Shown here: piece after piece, positions 9,343-18,263 of the stretch
Layout of the letters: each line of letters begins with the position of its first letter
Position numbering within the stretch: position 1 is the stretch's first letter
Assembly: GCA_030648295.1 (NCBI GenBank)
Contig: JAUSID010000264.1
Coordinates: 1 to 64,000 of the forward strand
Reading direction: 5' to 3'
Source of the DNA: Opitutaceae bacterium
GTDB lineage: Bacteria > Verrucomicrobiota > Verrucomicrobiia > Opitutales > Opitutaceae
DNA length: 64,000 bases
Program-made: the position numbers and the translations under genes
Notes under the pieces: generated by a model
The model's database searches: none
The model's input: only the letters and a program-made list of their open reading frames with translations
What the model was told of the DNA's origin: nothing

Positions 9343-10341
9343 ATGATGAAACGTTTAATCACATTGGTCACCGGACAGTGGGCGGATTTGCCGCTGACGG
9401 TGCTGGCGGCCAAGGCCCGCGCATTCGGGTTCGACGGTCTGGAACTGGCCGCATGGGGCGACCACTTCGAGGTCGATAAGGCGCTCGCCGGGGCGGACTA
9501 CTGCGACGAGAAACGCGCGTTGCTCAAGAAGCACGGCATGGCGGTGCTGGCGATCAGCGGTCACGCGGTGGGCCAAGCGGTGCTCGACCCGATTGATGCG
9601 CGGCACCGCGGCCTACTACCAACCCACGTCTGGGGCGACGGCGACCCGGCGGGCGTGAACCGCCGCGCGGCGGAGGAGATGAAGAACACCGCGCGCGCCG
9701 CGCAGAAGCTCGGCGCGAAGGTCGTTACGGGTTTCACCGGGTCGAGCATTTGGCATCTGATGTATTCGTTTCCGCCCGTGCCGCCGGCGATGATCGAGGA
9801 CGGATACCGGTTGCTGGCGGAGCGATGGAACCCGATCCTGGACGTGTTCGGCGAGTGCGGCGTGAAGTTCGCGCTGGAGGTGCATCCTACCGAGATCGCG
9901 TTTGACCTCTATACGGCCGAACGGGCGCTGGCGGCGTTGCACCATCGGCCGGAGTTCGGCTTCAACTTCGATCCCAGCCATTTGTTTTGGCAGGGCGTCA
10001 ACCCTACGGAATTCATCCGCGCGTTTCCCGACCGCATTTATCATGTCCATATGAAGGACGCCATCGTCCGACTCAACGGACGCAGCGGGATTCTGGGCAG
10101 CCATCTGAACTTCGGCGACCCGCGGCGCGGGTGGGATTTTCGTTCGCCGGGTCGCGGGAGGGTGGACTTCGAGGAGATCATCCGCGCGTTAAATGAGATC
10201 GGCTACGAAGGTCCGCTCTCGGTCGAGTGGGAGGACTGTGACATGGACCGCGAGCACGGAGCGAAGGAAGCGTGCGACTTTGTGCGCAAGCTGGAGTTTC
10301 CAACCGCAGGCCGCGCCTTCGACGCCGCGTTTGAACGTTAA
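9343..10341 (+). CDS. Sugar phosphate isomerase/epimerase family protein
   Basis: 332-aa complete xylose-isomerase-like TIM barrel, the fold of IolE/IolI and sugar epimerases. Expected metal ligands are visible in order: Glu in FALEVHPTE (about residue 185), Asp in NFDPSH (about 212), His in YHVHMKD (about 236) and Glu in LSVEWED (about 289). No signal peptide, so cytoplasmic. It lies between a URO-D-type protein and a Gfo/Idh/MocA oxidoreductase, a pairing common in catabolic islands for unusual sugars or inositols. Substrate unknown. Confidence 0.88.
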   Translation: MMKRLITLVTGQWADLPLTVLAAKARAFGFDGLELAAWGDHFEVDKALAGADYCDEKRALLKKHGMAVLAISGHAVGQAVLDPIDARHRGLLPTHVWGDGDPAGVNRRAAEEMKNTARAAQKLGAKVVTGFTGSSIWHLMYSFPPVPPAMIEDGYRLLAERWNPILDVFGECGVKFALEVHPTEIAFDLYTAERALAALHHRPEFGFNFDPSHLFWQGVNPTEFIRAFPDRIYHVHMKDAIVRLNGRSGILGSHLNFGDPRRGWDFRSPGRGRVDFEEIIRALNEIGYEGPLSVEWEDCDMDREHGAKEACDFVRKLEFPTAGRAFDAAFER

Positions 10342-10376
10342 CGGACGATACGCAGCAAATTACTGAACGGAACACC

Positions 10377-11669
10377 ATGATCGATCATCGAGTCTTGTCC
10401 GAAACACTCACCGCCTGCCGCGCCGCGGCGCGGCGCGATTTCATCCGCAACACGCTTTGCGCCGCCGTCGTGCCGACCCTCGGCGCTCTGGTTGCTGCCG
10501 CCGCGGATGCCAAATCGAAACCCAGAGCGGCTGCCGAACCGGCGGTTATTACCAAGAAGTTCAAAGTCGGCGTCATCGGACTTGGCGGCCGCGGCAACTG
10601 GGTCGCCAAGTTCTTCAAGCAACATGGTGGCTTCGAGATTCACGCCGGCTGCGATTATTTTCAGGAGGAAGCCGACAAGTTCGGCGGGACCTACGGCATT
10701 CCGAAGGAACGGCTTTTCGCCGGCTTGGGCGGCTACAAGAAACTCATCGAGAGCGGGGTGGATATCGTGGCTGCCGAGACGGTGCCGTATTTTCTGCCCG
10801 AGATCGTGACGGCCGCGGTGGCCGCCGCCAAACACGTCTATATGGCCAAGCCCGTCGCGGTGGACGTGCCCGGCTGTCTGGCGGTGCGCGCTGCCGCCAG
10901 GGACGCCAGCGCGCGGAAGCAGATGTTCATGGTGGACTTTCAAGCGCCGACCGATCCGTTGCTGATCGAGTTGCGACAGGGAATTCGCGACGGCGGTCTG
11001 GGTCAAATCGCCTACGTCTGCACCTACGGGGTAGTCGGCCAGCAGTGTGCCGAGCCGGCGCGAGAGATGCCCAAACCCGAACGGCTGCGCAAACAGCTCT
11101 GGGCTTTCGACCGCGTGCTCGGCGCCGACGTCTGCGCGCAGTTCGACGTGCACGCGATTGACCTGGCGGTTTGGGTGTTGGGCAAGACGCCGATCGAGGC
11201 CATGGGCTTCGCGGCGATAAAGCGGCCCAATCCGGTGCTCGACGGAGTTGATGTGCTGCAAACGGTCGCGCGGTTCGACGACGGCGTGATCTGGACGCAC
11301 CAGCATCAGTCGCTCAAGAACAACAGCGACCTGACCGGCGGCGGCGGTTTGGTCTGCAAGATCATGGGCAATGCCACGAGCGCCGTGCTGCCGTATGTCG
11401 GCAAGGCGTTCATCCGTGGCGGCGAGAAACATCGCGTCGGCACGGTGGAGAACACCTACGCCGCTGGCGTGGAGCGCAACGTGGCGCAGTATTACAAGAA
11501 TCTGATCGAAGGCCGCTTTGAAAGCGAGACCGCCCCGCGCGCCGTGGACACACAGTTGACCGCGATTCTCTTTCGCGAAGCCGGCCGCCGTGGCGCACGG
11601 CTGACGATGAGTGAACTGCTGAAGGAAAACAAGAAACTCGATTATGACCTCAGTGGGTTCGATGTGTGA
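10377..11669 (+). CDS. Gfo/Idh/MocA family oxidoreductase, exported
   Basis: 430-aa NAD(P)-dependent oxidoreductase. An N-terminal twin-arginine-type signal (ARRDFIRN near residue 20, then an Ala-rich hydrophobic stretch) suggests Tat export with bound cofactor, common for this branch in PVC bacteria. The Rossmann motif GVIGLGGRGN is at about 65-74. MAKPVAVD (about 155) corresponds to the EKP motif, with Ala for Glu. The downstream HAIDLAVWVLG segment (about 260) carries the conserved Asp/His pair. Likely acts on a sugar or sugar-derived ketone together with the neighbouring TIM barrels. Confidence 0.88.
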   Translation: MIDHRVLSETLTACRAAARRDFIRNTLCAAVVPTLGALVAAAADAKSKPRAAAEPAVITKKFKVGVIGLGGRGNWVAKFFKQHGGFEIHAGCDYFQEEADKFGGTYGIPKERLFAGLGGYKKLIESGVDIVAAETVPYFLPEIVTAAVAAAKHVYMAKPVAVDVPGCLAVRAAARDASARKQMFMVDFQAPTDPLLIELRQGIRDGGLGQIAYVCTYGVVGQQCAEPAREMPKPERLRKQLWAFDRVLGADVCAQFDVHAIDLAVWVLGKTPIEAMGFAAIKRPNPVLDGVDVLQTVARFDDGVIWTHQHQSLKNNSDLTGGGGLVCKIMGNATSAVLPYVGKAFIRGGEKHRVGTVENTYAAGVERNVAQYYKNLIEGRFESETAPRAVDTQLTAILFREAGRRGARLTMSELLKENKKLDYDLSGFDV

Positions 11670-11702
11670 TTCGTGATTCGTAACTCGCAATTCGCAACTC
11701 GG
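11668..11702. repeat. Short AT/CG-type simple repeat between genes
   Basis: Between the oxidoreductase stop and the next gene there is a run of degenerate 9-10 bp units of the form GATTCGTAA/CAATTCGCAACT. Tandem runs of this type are scattered in many bacterial genomes; no function is assigned. Confidence 0.5.
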
Positions 11703-11704
11703 AG

Positions 11705-12580
11705 ATGAATATGAACCTCAGAACATTTGCAGTCATTGCACTGGTAACAGCGTTTTGTTTTTCCTCAGCCCTTGTGGCCTCGGATAAAGCGCCACCCAAA
11801 TTTTACGCCTTCGCCGTGGAAGCCGGCGTGCGAGGTGTCAAGCCCCGAGCCTTGCCGGAACAAGCCGCTATGCTGCGCAACATCGGCTTCGACGGCATGG
11901 GCGACCTGTTCTGGCTCGACGGCCAACTCGAACCAAATCTGCATACACTCGATGCAGCGGGTCTCCAGCTTTACTTGCTGCAAGCCGGCATTGACATCAG
12001 TCCGAAAGCTGCCGCGCCCTATGACAAGCGCCTGCCGAATGCCATCCGCAAACTCAAAGGCCGGTCCGTCACTGTCGTCGTCACCATCCACGGGCTCCAG
12101 CCCGGTGATCCCGCCGGCGTCGAGCCGGCTGTCCGGGCGTTGCGCGAACTCGGCGATGTTGCTGCCGAAACCGGGGTGCGCGTCTCCGTCTATAATCACG
12201 TCAACAGCTGGGCCGAGAGCGTGCCGTTCATCGTCGAAGTGGTGCGGAAGGTCAGCCACCCGCAAGTCGGCTTTAATTTCAACCTCTATCATTGGTTGAA
12301 GGTTGACGGCGACAAAGACTACCGGCCTTTGCTCCGTGACAACGTTGCCAAGTTGTTTAGCGTGATCATCTGCGGCTCGCAAGTTGGCGCGAGCACGTGG
12401 GTCAACGGCATTATCCAGCCGCTCGATAAAGGCGACTTTGACAACCGCAAGCTGCTCGCCATGCTCGACGAGATGGGCTACCACGGGCCGATTGGCCTGA
12501 TGTGCTACGCCATCCCCGACGACCCGCGTGAGCATCTCACGCGCTCAATGAACGTTTGGAGGAGTTGGTTCGCGAAATGA
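11705..12580 (+). CDS. Secreted xylose-isomerase-like TIM-barrel protein
   Basis: 291 aa with a signal peptide (hydrophobic about residues 7-24, cleavage likely after VAS). The rest is a sugar isomerase/epimerase-type barrel: VYNHVNSWAE (about 165), GFNFNLYHWLKVDGD (about 198), IICGSQVG (about 222) and the C-terminal GYHGPIGLMCYAI. The canonical metal ligands are partly replaced: Asn stands where Asp is usual in NFNLYH and Gln/Cys replace the late His/Glu. It may therefore be a non-catalytic or altered relative. It shares the strand and close spacing of the upstream oxidoreductase. Confidence 0.8.
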   Translation: MNMNLRTFAVIALVTAFCFSSALVASDKAPPKFYAFAVEAGVRGVKPRALPEQAAMLRNIGFDGMGDLFWLDGQLEPNLHTLDAAGLQLYLLQAGIDISPKAAAPYDKRLPNAIRKLKGRSVTVVVTIHGLQPGDPAGVEPAVRALRELGDVAAETGVRVSVYNHVNSWAESVPFIVEVVRKVSHPQVGFNFNLYHWLKVDGDKDYRPLLRDNVAKLFSVIICGSQVGASTWVNGIIQPLDKGDFDNRKLLAMLDEMGYHGPIGLMCYAIPDDPREHLTRSMNVWRSWFAK

Positions 12581-12629
12581 AGGAGTCATCATACCGATCA
12601 AGCAACCCGGAACGAAAGAGAACCGTGCA

Positions 12630-13379
12630 ATGAACGCGAACGCGTTTGTCATTGGAGCAAGCTCTCTGCTCGCCGCGCTGACGCTGGCTGCCAAAGAACC
12701 GGCGCCTTTGATAACCAACCCCGGCAACGCGCTGCTCAGCGAGGATTTCAGCGGCGCATCACTCCTCGCGAAGTGGCAGACCGGCGGCCGACCGAAAAGC
12801 TTCAACATCGTGGATGGCGCGTTGCAGGGCGTCTGTGCGCCCGACGACGGCCACGGGCCATCCGTCGCCCTGCCGATCGAGGGTCGCGATCTCATCATCC
12901 GGTTTTCGGTGAAGCTGGCAAAGCCCGGTCTCGCGCTGTTCCTGGTGGACGGCGAGAGTCAGTTCGGCGGCACGGCGCACCTGCTGCGCGTCGGCCTCGG
13001 CAGCAGGGCCGCCGTGTTGCAGCAAGATCGCGGCAGCCTGGAGTCAAGGCAAGCCCGAGCCACCGAGCGGGCCAAGGCCGCGAAGGAAGGCCGCAAGCCC
13101 GCCCCTCCCACGAAGGAGCAACTGGCCGACTCGAAGTTCTATCGCACGGAGACTCTGGACCAAGAATCCGTAGAGCTGGACGACGGCCAGTGGCACCACG
13201 TGCTGGTCGAGATAAACGGCAACGAATCCGTCGCACAAGTGGACGGCGTGGTGCTGCGCGCCAGGAGCGCCGTTTTCGACGCGAAGAAATCCCGCCTTGC
13301 CTTTCTCGTCGGCCGGGCCGGCACGATGCTGATTGACGACGTGAAGGTGTGGGCGAATTCCACCGCTACAAAACAATGA
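12630..13379 (+). CDS. Secreted laminin-G/DUF1080-like (concanavalin-fold) protein
   Basis: 249 aa with an N-terminal signal (about residues 1-21). LLSEDFSGASLLAKWQ begins a beta-sandwich of the kind named DUF1080 / 3-keto-disaccharide hydrolase or LamG-like, and the tail GRAGTMLIDDVKVW is typical of its last strand. A charged insert (about 130-165) interrupts the domain. It could bind or process a carbohydrate outside the cell. Catalytic residues cannot be named. Last intact member of the 8.3-13.4 kb plus-strand group. Confidence 0.7.
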   Translation: MNANAFVIGASSLLAALTLAAKEPAPLITNPGNALLSEDFSGASLLAKWQTGGRPKSFNIVDGALQGVCAPDDGHGPSVALPIEGRDLIIRFSVKLAKPGLALFLVDGESQFGGTAHLLRVGLGSRAAVLQQDRGSLESRQARATERAKAAKEGRKPAPPTKEQLADSKFYRTETLDQESVELDDGQWHHVLVEINGNESVAQVDGVVLRARSAVFDAKKSRLAFLVGRAGTMLIDDVKVWANSTATKQ

Positions 13380-13413
13380 AACTGTCAAATTGTTCCAGCG
13401 AGGAGATACAAAA

Positions 13414-13932
13414 AATGAAACACGATAGAGGAGACGCAAATTTGAAACATAACAACCGTTTCACCTTCGCCTTGCTTGTCCTTCCTTTCGTCGCCGTCCG
13501 GCTGGCGGTGTTGGACGCGCCAGCATTGTGAGTCCGGCCAATAATGCGATCGGTCATATGCAATATCCGAATTTCACCTGGACGGCGGTTTCCGGCGTCG
13601 CTTCTTACAAAATCCAAATATCCGACACGTCCAGTTTTGCGACCATTGTCAGGCAGAGCACGTCGGATATTGCCCGATACGTTCCAAGCGCTGCGCTTGC
13701 TGTGACCATCGAGGCGCTCATCCGCGGCGAATGGAAGCTGGTTCTCGACAGCCCGTGCGCCCTGTTGGAACTTTACAACCTCAAACGCGACCCGCAGGAA
13801 ACCACCGACTTTGCCGCGAAAGAGAAGGCCGTGGTTCGTGATCTTACCGCGGCGTTGCGCCACAACAAGTCCAGCGCGGTGGTGCGGTGCCGTGGCAGGC
13901 GCCAACAAAATAAGGCTTCATCATGGGACTGA
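13414..13932 (+). pseudogene. Chimeric remnant: signal peptide, FN3-like piece and sulfatase C-terminus
   Basis: Three unrelated pieces follow each other. 13414-13531 encodes a signal-peptide-like start (NNRFTFALLVLPFVAV) that stops. In another frame, from 13528, comes a fibronectin-like stretch (YPNFTW, SYKIQISDTSSF, to about residue 52). The same frame then changes to a sulfatase-type tail: IRGEWKLVLD, LYNLKRDPQETTDFA. Such tails close arylsulfatases. The join is at about 13705. This looks like the product of one or more deletions, not a working gene. Its end overlaps the next gene by 10 bp. Confidence 0.7.
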
Positions 13933-14960
13933 GTTCACGAGAGAGAGTGTTGGCCGCATTGCGGCACGAAGAACCCGACCGCACACCGCGCGATTTTTGG
14001 GCGGAGCCACCGACGATAAAGCGGCTGTTCGCCCACCTCGGCCACAACGACAAAGACAAGCTGCTCGACACGCTCGGCGTGGACGTGCGTCATCTGGAAG
14101 CGCCCGCGCCGCCCGAACGAGAAGTCGGTAGCGGTGAGTTCCAAAACTTTTGGGGCGAACGCTACGTGTATAACCATACACCCTGGGGACCGATGCGCGA
14201 GGATACGAAGGGCGCGCTCGCCGGTGCGACAAGCTTTGACGAATTGGAAGCGTTCCCGTGGCCGAAGCCGGATTGCCTCGACCGCTCGCAACTCAAGGCG
14301 CAGTGTGCGCGCTACGAGCAGCACGCACTGCTCTACGGCTTCGCCGACATCTGGCAGCGGCCGGCGCTGGTGCGCGGCTGGGAGGAGATGTTCCTCGACA
14401 TGGCGGAGCAGCCGGAGTGGGTCCACTTCCTCAGCCGCAAGTTCACCGACTTCTACCTCGAAGACTACACGCGAGCCGCGGAGATCACAGGGGGGAGGAT
14501 TGATCTCTATCTCGTCATCAGCGACATCGGCACGCAGCGCGGACCGCTCATTTCCACGGCGATGTTCCGCGAGTTCATTGCGCCATACTTGAAGGAGATG
14601 ACCGACCGCATCCACAGTCTGGGCGGACGGGCGCTCTATCATAGTTGCGGCACGATCCAGGCGTTCATCCCCGGATTGATCGCTTGCGGCGTGGACGTAC
14701 TCGATCCGATCCAGCCAACGTGTCTCGCCATGCAGCCGGAGAGTCTCAAGCGCGAGTTCGGCGACCGGCTGAGTTTCCACGGAGGCATTGACATGCAGGA
14801 GTTGTTGCCGCGGGGCACCCCCACGCAGGTGGAGGCCGAGGTGCGCCGCTACTGCAAGGTGCTCGGCGCCGGAGGCGGCTACATCCTCGGTCCTGCGCAT
14901 CTGTTCCAGCCCGACGTGCCGCCGGAGAACATCCTCGCGGTCTATCGCGCTGCGTGTTGA
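13923..14960 (+). CDS. URO-D-type corrinoid methyltransferase-like protein
   Basis: 345 aa, complete. The family features are clear: the N-terminal SSRERVLAALRHEEPDRTP, the HSCGTI motif (about residues 240-245) that in MtaA/CmuA-type enzymes supplies zinc ligands, VDVLDPIQPTC (about 258), FHGGIDMQ (about 285) and the closing GGYILGPAHLFQPDVPPEN. The last segments are hallmarks of the methylcobalamin:acceptor or O-demethylase-like branch. Together with the corrinoid protein, RACo and DUF1638 genes downstream it is the best candidate for the substrate-side methyltransferase of the locus (inference). Confidence 0.88.
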   Translation: MGLSSRERVLAALRHEEPDRTPRDFWAEPPTIKRLFAHLGHNDKDKLLDTLGVDVRHLEAPAPPEREVGSGEFQNFWGERYVYNHTPWGPMREDTKGALAGATSFDELEAFPWPKPDCLDRSQLKAQCARYEQHALLYGFADIWQRPALVRGWEEMFLDMAEQPEWVHFLSRKFTDFYLEDYTRAAEITGGRIDLYLVISDIGTQRGPLISTAMFREFIAPYLKEMTDRIHSLGGRALYHSCGTIQAFIPGLIACGVDVLDPIQPTCLAMQPESLKREFGDRLSFHGGIDMQELLPRGTPTQVEAEVRRYCKVLGAGGGYILGPAHLFQPDVPPENILAVYRAAC

Positions 14961-15111
14961 GAAACGCTTTCAGCCGCCAGCCCGGACACGTGCTGATCAT
15001 CGACCCGCATCCGAGAAGTGGAGGCGGGCGCAAGCTGCTGGAGCTTGCGCCCGCGCAGCGCTTCAAGAGACGCCGCGCGGCTGGTTCAGTTACGAACAAC
15101 CTCTCCGTCCC

Positions 15112-16014
15112 ATGAATTCTCGTTCAGCGTTCTCCACCCCAATTTGGCTTAGGAACACTGGACAGTTGTTGTCAATTTCCATTCTGTCAGTGCTGGCGCT
15201 GGGCGGATTGGGCGCGCCGGCGACGGTGCATCCGAAGCCCGGCACTCCGGTCACGCGCAGCGAGCGCGATGACCTGACCTTCGCCATGGTGCGGGAGGCG
15301 TTCGCCGCCTTTGCCCGCGAGGTGCGCCAGCATGATCCGCATCTGCTCATCGACACCGGCGACGCGATTCTGCGTCCCAGCGCCTGGCATCAGGAGCACG
15401 AGGGCAGATGGACGCACGACACGCCGGAGCAATACGCGCAGATGCTGACGCTCGCAAACCCCGATCCCGTCAGCGCCATCAGCCTGCACGTGGATGAGGA
15501 TGACAAGCAGCGCATCGCCAAATCGCTCGAAATCGCGCGCCTGCTCAACAAGCCCCTGTTCATTGGCAAATTCGGCGCCGGGGGCACGGAAGCCGCGCAG
15601 GCGGTCAAGTTCCGCTGCCTGCTCACCGCCATCGAAGATAGCGGCGTCCCGCTCGCCGCGCTAGGGGTGTTCGACTTATCGAGCCAGAAGGACTGGACCG
15701 TTACCGCCACCAACGCCCGGTCCTGGCAGTTTCAAGAGATTGCGGAAGCCAACGCGCGCCTGCGCCAGCCCAAGGCGGAATCTGCCAGGCAGAAAACCTC
15801 AACACCGAAGCAACCATTGAAATACCCCATCGTTTTCATCACCCATTTGATCTCTGCGGCGGGGATACACGCTGCTGCCAAACCCAACATTCTCCTCATC
15901 CTCGCCGACGGCCAAGGCTACGACGATTTAAGTCGCACGGGCAACCCGCAACTCAGGAAACCGAAGGTCGATCGCCTCGCCGCGCAAGGCGTCCGATCCG
16001 AGCGATTCACGTGA
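15112..16014 (+). pseudogene. Chimeric remnant: glycoside-hydrolase-like piece fused to a sulfatase N-terminus
   Basis: 300-aa reading from the ATG at 15112. Residues about 1-45 are a signal-like start. Residues about 60-215 look like part of a cellulase-type TIM barrel (HLLIDTGDAIL, NKPLFIGKFGAGG with a Gly-Lys-Phe-Gly segment like the catalytic strand, then ALGVFDLSS). At about 15820 the frame continues into a sulfatase N-terminus: a second signal, NILLILADGQGYDDLS with the metal Asp region, and a truncated DRLAAQGVRSERF that ends before the Cys-x-Pro-Ser-Arg site. Neither enzyme is complete. A sulfatase C-terminus lies at 13705-13880. Confidence 0.7.
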
Positions 16015-16823
16015 ACTCGTTCTGTTTGCCAACCCGCGCGGCGCACATGGTCGATCCACCCGCAGGCACCCATCCCGTTGTTGCTCGCGCGATCGCCGTG
16101 GTGGCGTGCCGCGTGCTCGAGGCGGAAATCGTCGCGCTGACACGCGGCGCGACGCACATTGTCCGTCGCGAGAACTTCGAGATGGGCCTGCACGACCAGC
16201 CGACGGCGCTGCGCACCCGGCTCGCGGGCGCGATCGAGCGCGCCGAGGCCGATCCCGCGGTGGAGGCGATCGTGCTCGTTTACGGTCTCTGCGGGCTCGC
16301 GCTTGTCGATCTCGCGCCCCGGCGCTGTACACTCGTCGTGCCACGCGCGCATGACTGCGTCACGCTTTTCCTCGGCAGTAAGGAACGCTACGCGGCGTGC
16401 ATGCAAGCCGATCCGGGACTCTACTGGTATTCACCCGGCTGGAACCGCGACAAACGGGTGCCTGGCCCCGACCGCGAGGCGCAGCTCCGCGCCGCCTACA
16501 CCGAAAAATTCGGTGCCGAGGACGCGGAGTCGCTGCTCGAAATGGAGCGTGAGAGTTTCGCCCAGCACACCGGCGCCGGCTACACCGATCTTGGCCTGCC
16601 CGACGACGAGCAACAGCGCGACTATGCCGCGCGTTGCGCCGCGTCGCTCGGCTGGAGCCTTACCGCGCATCGTGGCGATCCGTCGTTGCTCCGCGATTTG
16701 TTGCACGGGCCGTGGGACGAGGCGCGCTTTCTCGTGGTTCCACCTGGCCAGCGCATCGCGATGTCAGTCGATGCCGCCGTGATGAAGGCCGTGCCGGTCG
16801 CTCCGCCCGGCGCCGCACCGTGA
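16011..16823 (+). CDS. DUF1638 domain-containing protein
   Basis: 270-aa DUF1638 protein. Conserved segments are VYGLCG (about 85), the VPRAHDCVTLFLGSKERY block (about 105) and GLYWYSPGW (about 133). DUF1638 genes occur beside corrinoid methyltransferase, corrinoid protein and RACo genes in methanogens and acetogens; the biochemical role is not settled. The Cys/His residues in the first two blocks could bind metal. Start is GTG at 16011 (overlapping the upstream stop); ATG 16047 is a credible alternative because conservation begins near residue 27. Its stop overlaps the RACo start by 4 bp, so translation is probably coupled. Confidence 0.85.
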   Translation: MNSFCLPTRAAHMVDPPAGTHPVVARAIAVVACRVLEAEIVALTRGATHIVRRENFEMGLHDQPTALRTRLAGAIERAEADPAVEAIVLVYGLCGLALVDLAPRRCTLVVPRAHDCVTLFLGSKERYAACMQADPGLYWYSPGWNRDKRVPGPDREAQLRAAYTEKFGAEDAESLLEMERESFAQHTGAGYTDLGLPDDEQQRDYAARCAASLGWSLTAHRGDPSLLRDLLHGPWDEARFLVVPPGQRIAMSVDAAVMKAVPVAPPGAAP

Positions 16824-18263
16824 GCCAGCCGCCATCCATCCATGTGCAATGGCCTGACGGCGCGTCGACGCTCCCGCTGCCCGTCGCGCACCACGATGGC
16901 GCGACGCTCGCCGATCAACTCGCCGACGCCGGCCACCCGCTCAATACCCGCTGCGGCCGGCACGGACTTTGCGCCGGCTGCTCCGTGCAGCTCGTGGCGG
17001 GGAAATTCCTCGGCCGTGATGGCACCGAGGCAGTCGCGCCCGCCGAGTTCAAGGCCTGCCAGGGCCGGCTCGCACCGGACGCCGACGCGATGATCGCTGT
17101 TCCGTCGCGCTCGCTCGCGACGCACCGGCCGCAGGTCGTCACGACATTCAAGGTCGGCGTGCCGGTCGCGGACCAGCCGCTCGTGCCTGTCGTTCCCGGC
17201 GAGAGCGATCACGGGCTCGCGATCGACATCGGCACGACCACGGTCGTGGTTTCGCTGATCGATCTTCGCACGGGCAGCATCGTGCGCGAAGAGGCGTCGC
17301 TCAACCGCCAGATCGAGTTCGGCGACGACATCCTCACGCGTATCCAGCTCGCCGGTCAGCCGGGCAAGCTCGCCGCTCTCCGCGACGCCATCGTCCTGCG
17401 CACACTCGCACCACTAATCGAAAGCGCGTGCGTCGGCGCGGCCATCGCGCCAACCCGGCTGGTCGGCGCAACCGTCGCGGGCAACACGACGATGCTCCAC
17501 CTGCTCACCCGCACCGATCCTACGCCGATGGGCATCGCGCCGTTCCGCGCCGCGTTTCTCGGGCACCGCGTGCTGACCGCCGCGGAAATCGGCCTTCCCA
17601 CTCCTCCGCCGGCCATGCCCGTCCACCTGCTGCCGGGCATCAGTGCCTATGTGGGCGCCGATCTCGTCGGCGGGCTGCGTATGCACGGGGCTCAACCACT
17701 GCGACAAACCCAGCCTGCTCGTGGACATCGGCACGAACGGCGAGATTCTCCTCATGCATCGTAGACGGCTGCTCGCCACGGCGACCGCGGCCGGCCCGGC
17801 ATTCGAGGGCGGCCGGCTCGCCCGTGGCACGCGCGCCGTGGCCGTCGCCGTCGCCCATGTGCATTTCGACAGCGATTTTCCGCCTGCGCTTGAGGTGATT
17901 CCCCCTGCAAGGGGCATCGTGGGTCTCTGTGGTTCGGCCTACGTCGATTTTCTCGCGCAGGGCCGGCCGGATCTCGTTGCTCGAGCCCACAGGCCGGATT
18001 TCCCAATCGGCCTGGCGGATGCTGCCGGCCGAACATCAGCATCATTGCGGCACCACGCGATCGAAAGCGGATTGCTGCCGGGTTTTCGGCCGGAGCAAAT
18101 CGACGTTGTCGGCAACACCGCGCTCGGCGGCGCCTGGCTCGCATTGATCGACCGCACCGTGCTGCCGGAAATGATTGCGGCAAGCACGGCCGCCGAGGTG
18201 GTCGAACTGAACCTCGAACCCGGATTCGAAGACACGTACATCGATCACCTCGCGCTGCCATGA
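16820..18263 (+). CDS. Reductive activator of corrinoid proteins (RACo/DUF4445 type), one frameshift
   Basis: ATP-dependent protein that re-reduces inactive Co(II) corrinoid to Co(I). GTG start at 16820 in a GTGA overlap. Residues about 1-85 form a 2Fe-2S ferredoxin domain with CGRHGLCAGC and a later Cys (KACQG). The ASKHA ATPase-like half starts at AIDIGTTTVVV (about 135), with AGNTTMLHL and, in the second frame, LLVDIGTNGEI and AAGPAFEGG. The frame breaks at the GGGG run 17687-17690: removing one G restores an uninterrupted reading (MHGLNHCDKP into LLVDIG) to the stop at 18261-18263. Restored length is about 480 aa, shorter than the roughly 600 aa of studied RACo proteins. The break may be an assembly error or a young mutation. 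Confidence 0.88.

Noticed and set aside
10338-11690. 450-aa minus-strand frame opposite the Gfo/Idh/MocA gene
   Set aside because: Shadow; the plus strand carries the Rossmann motif and Tat signal.
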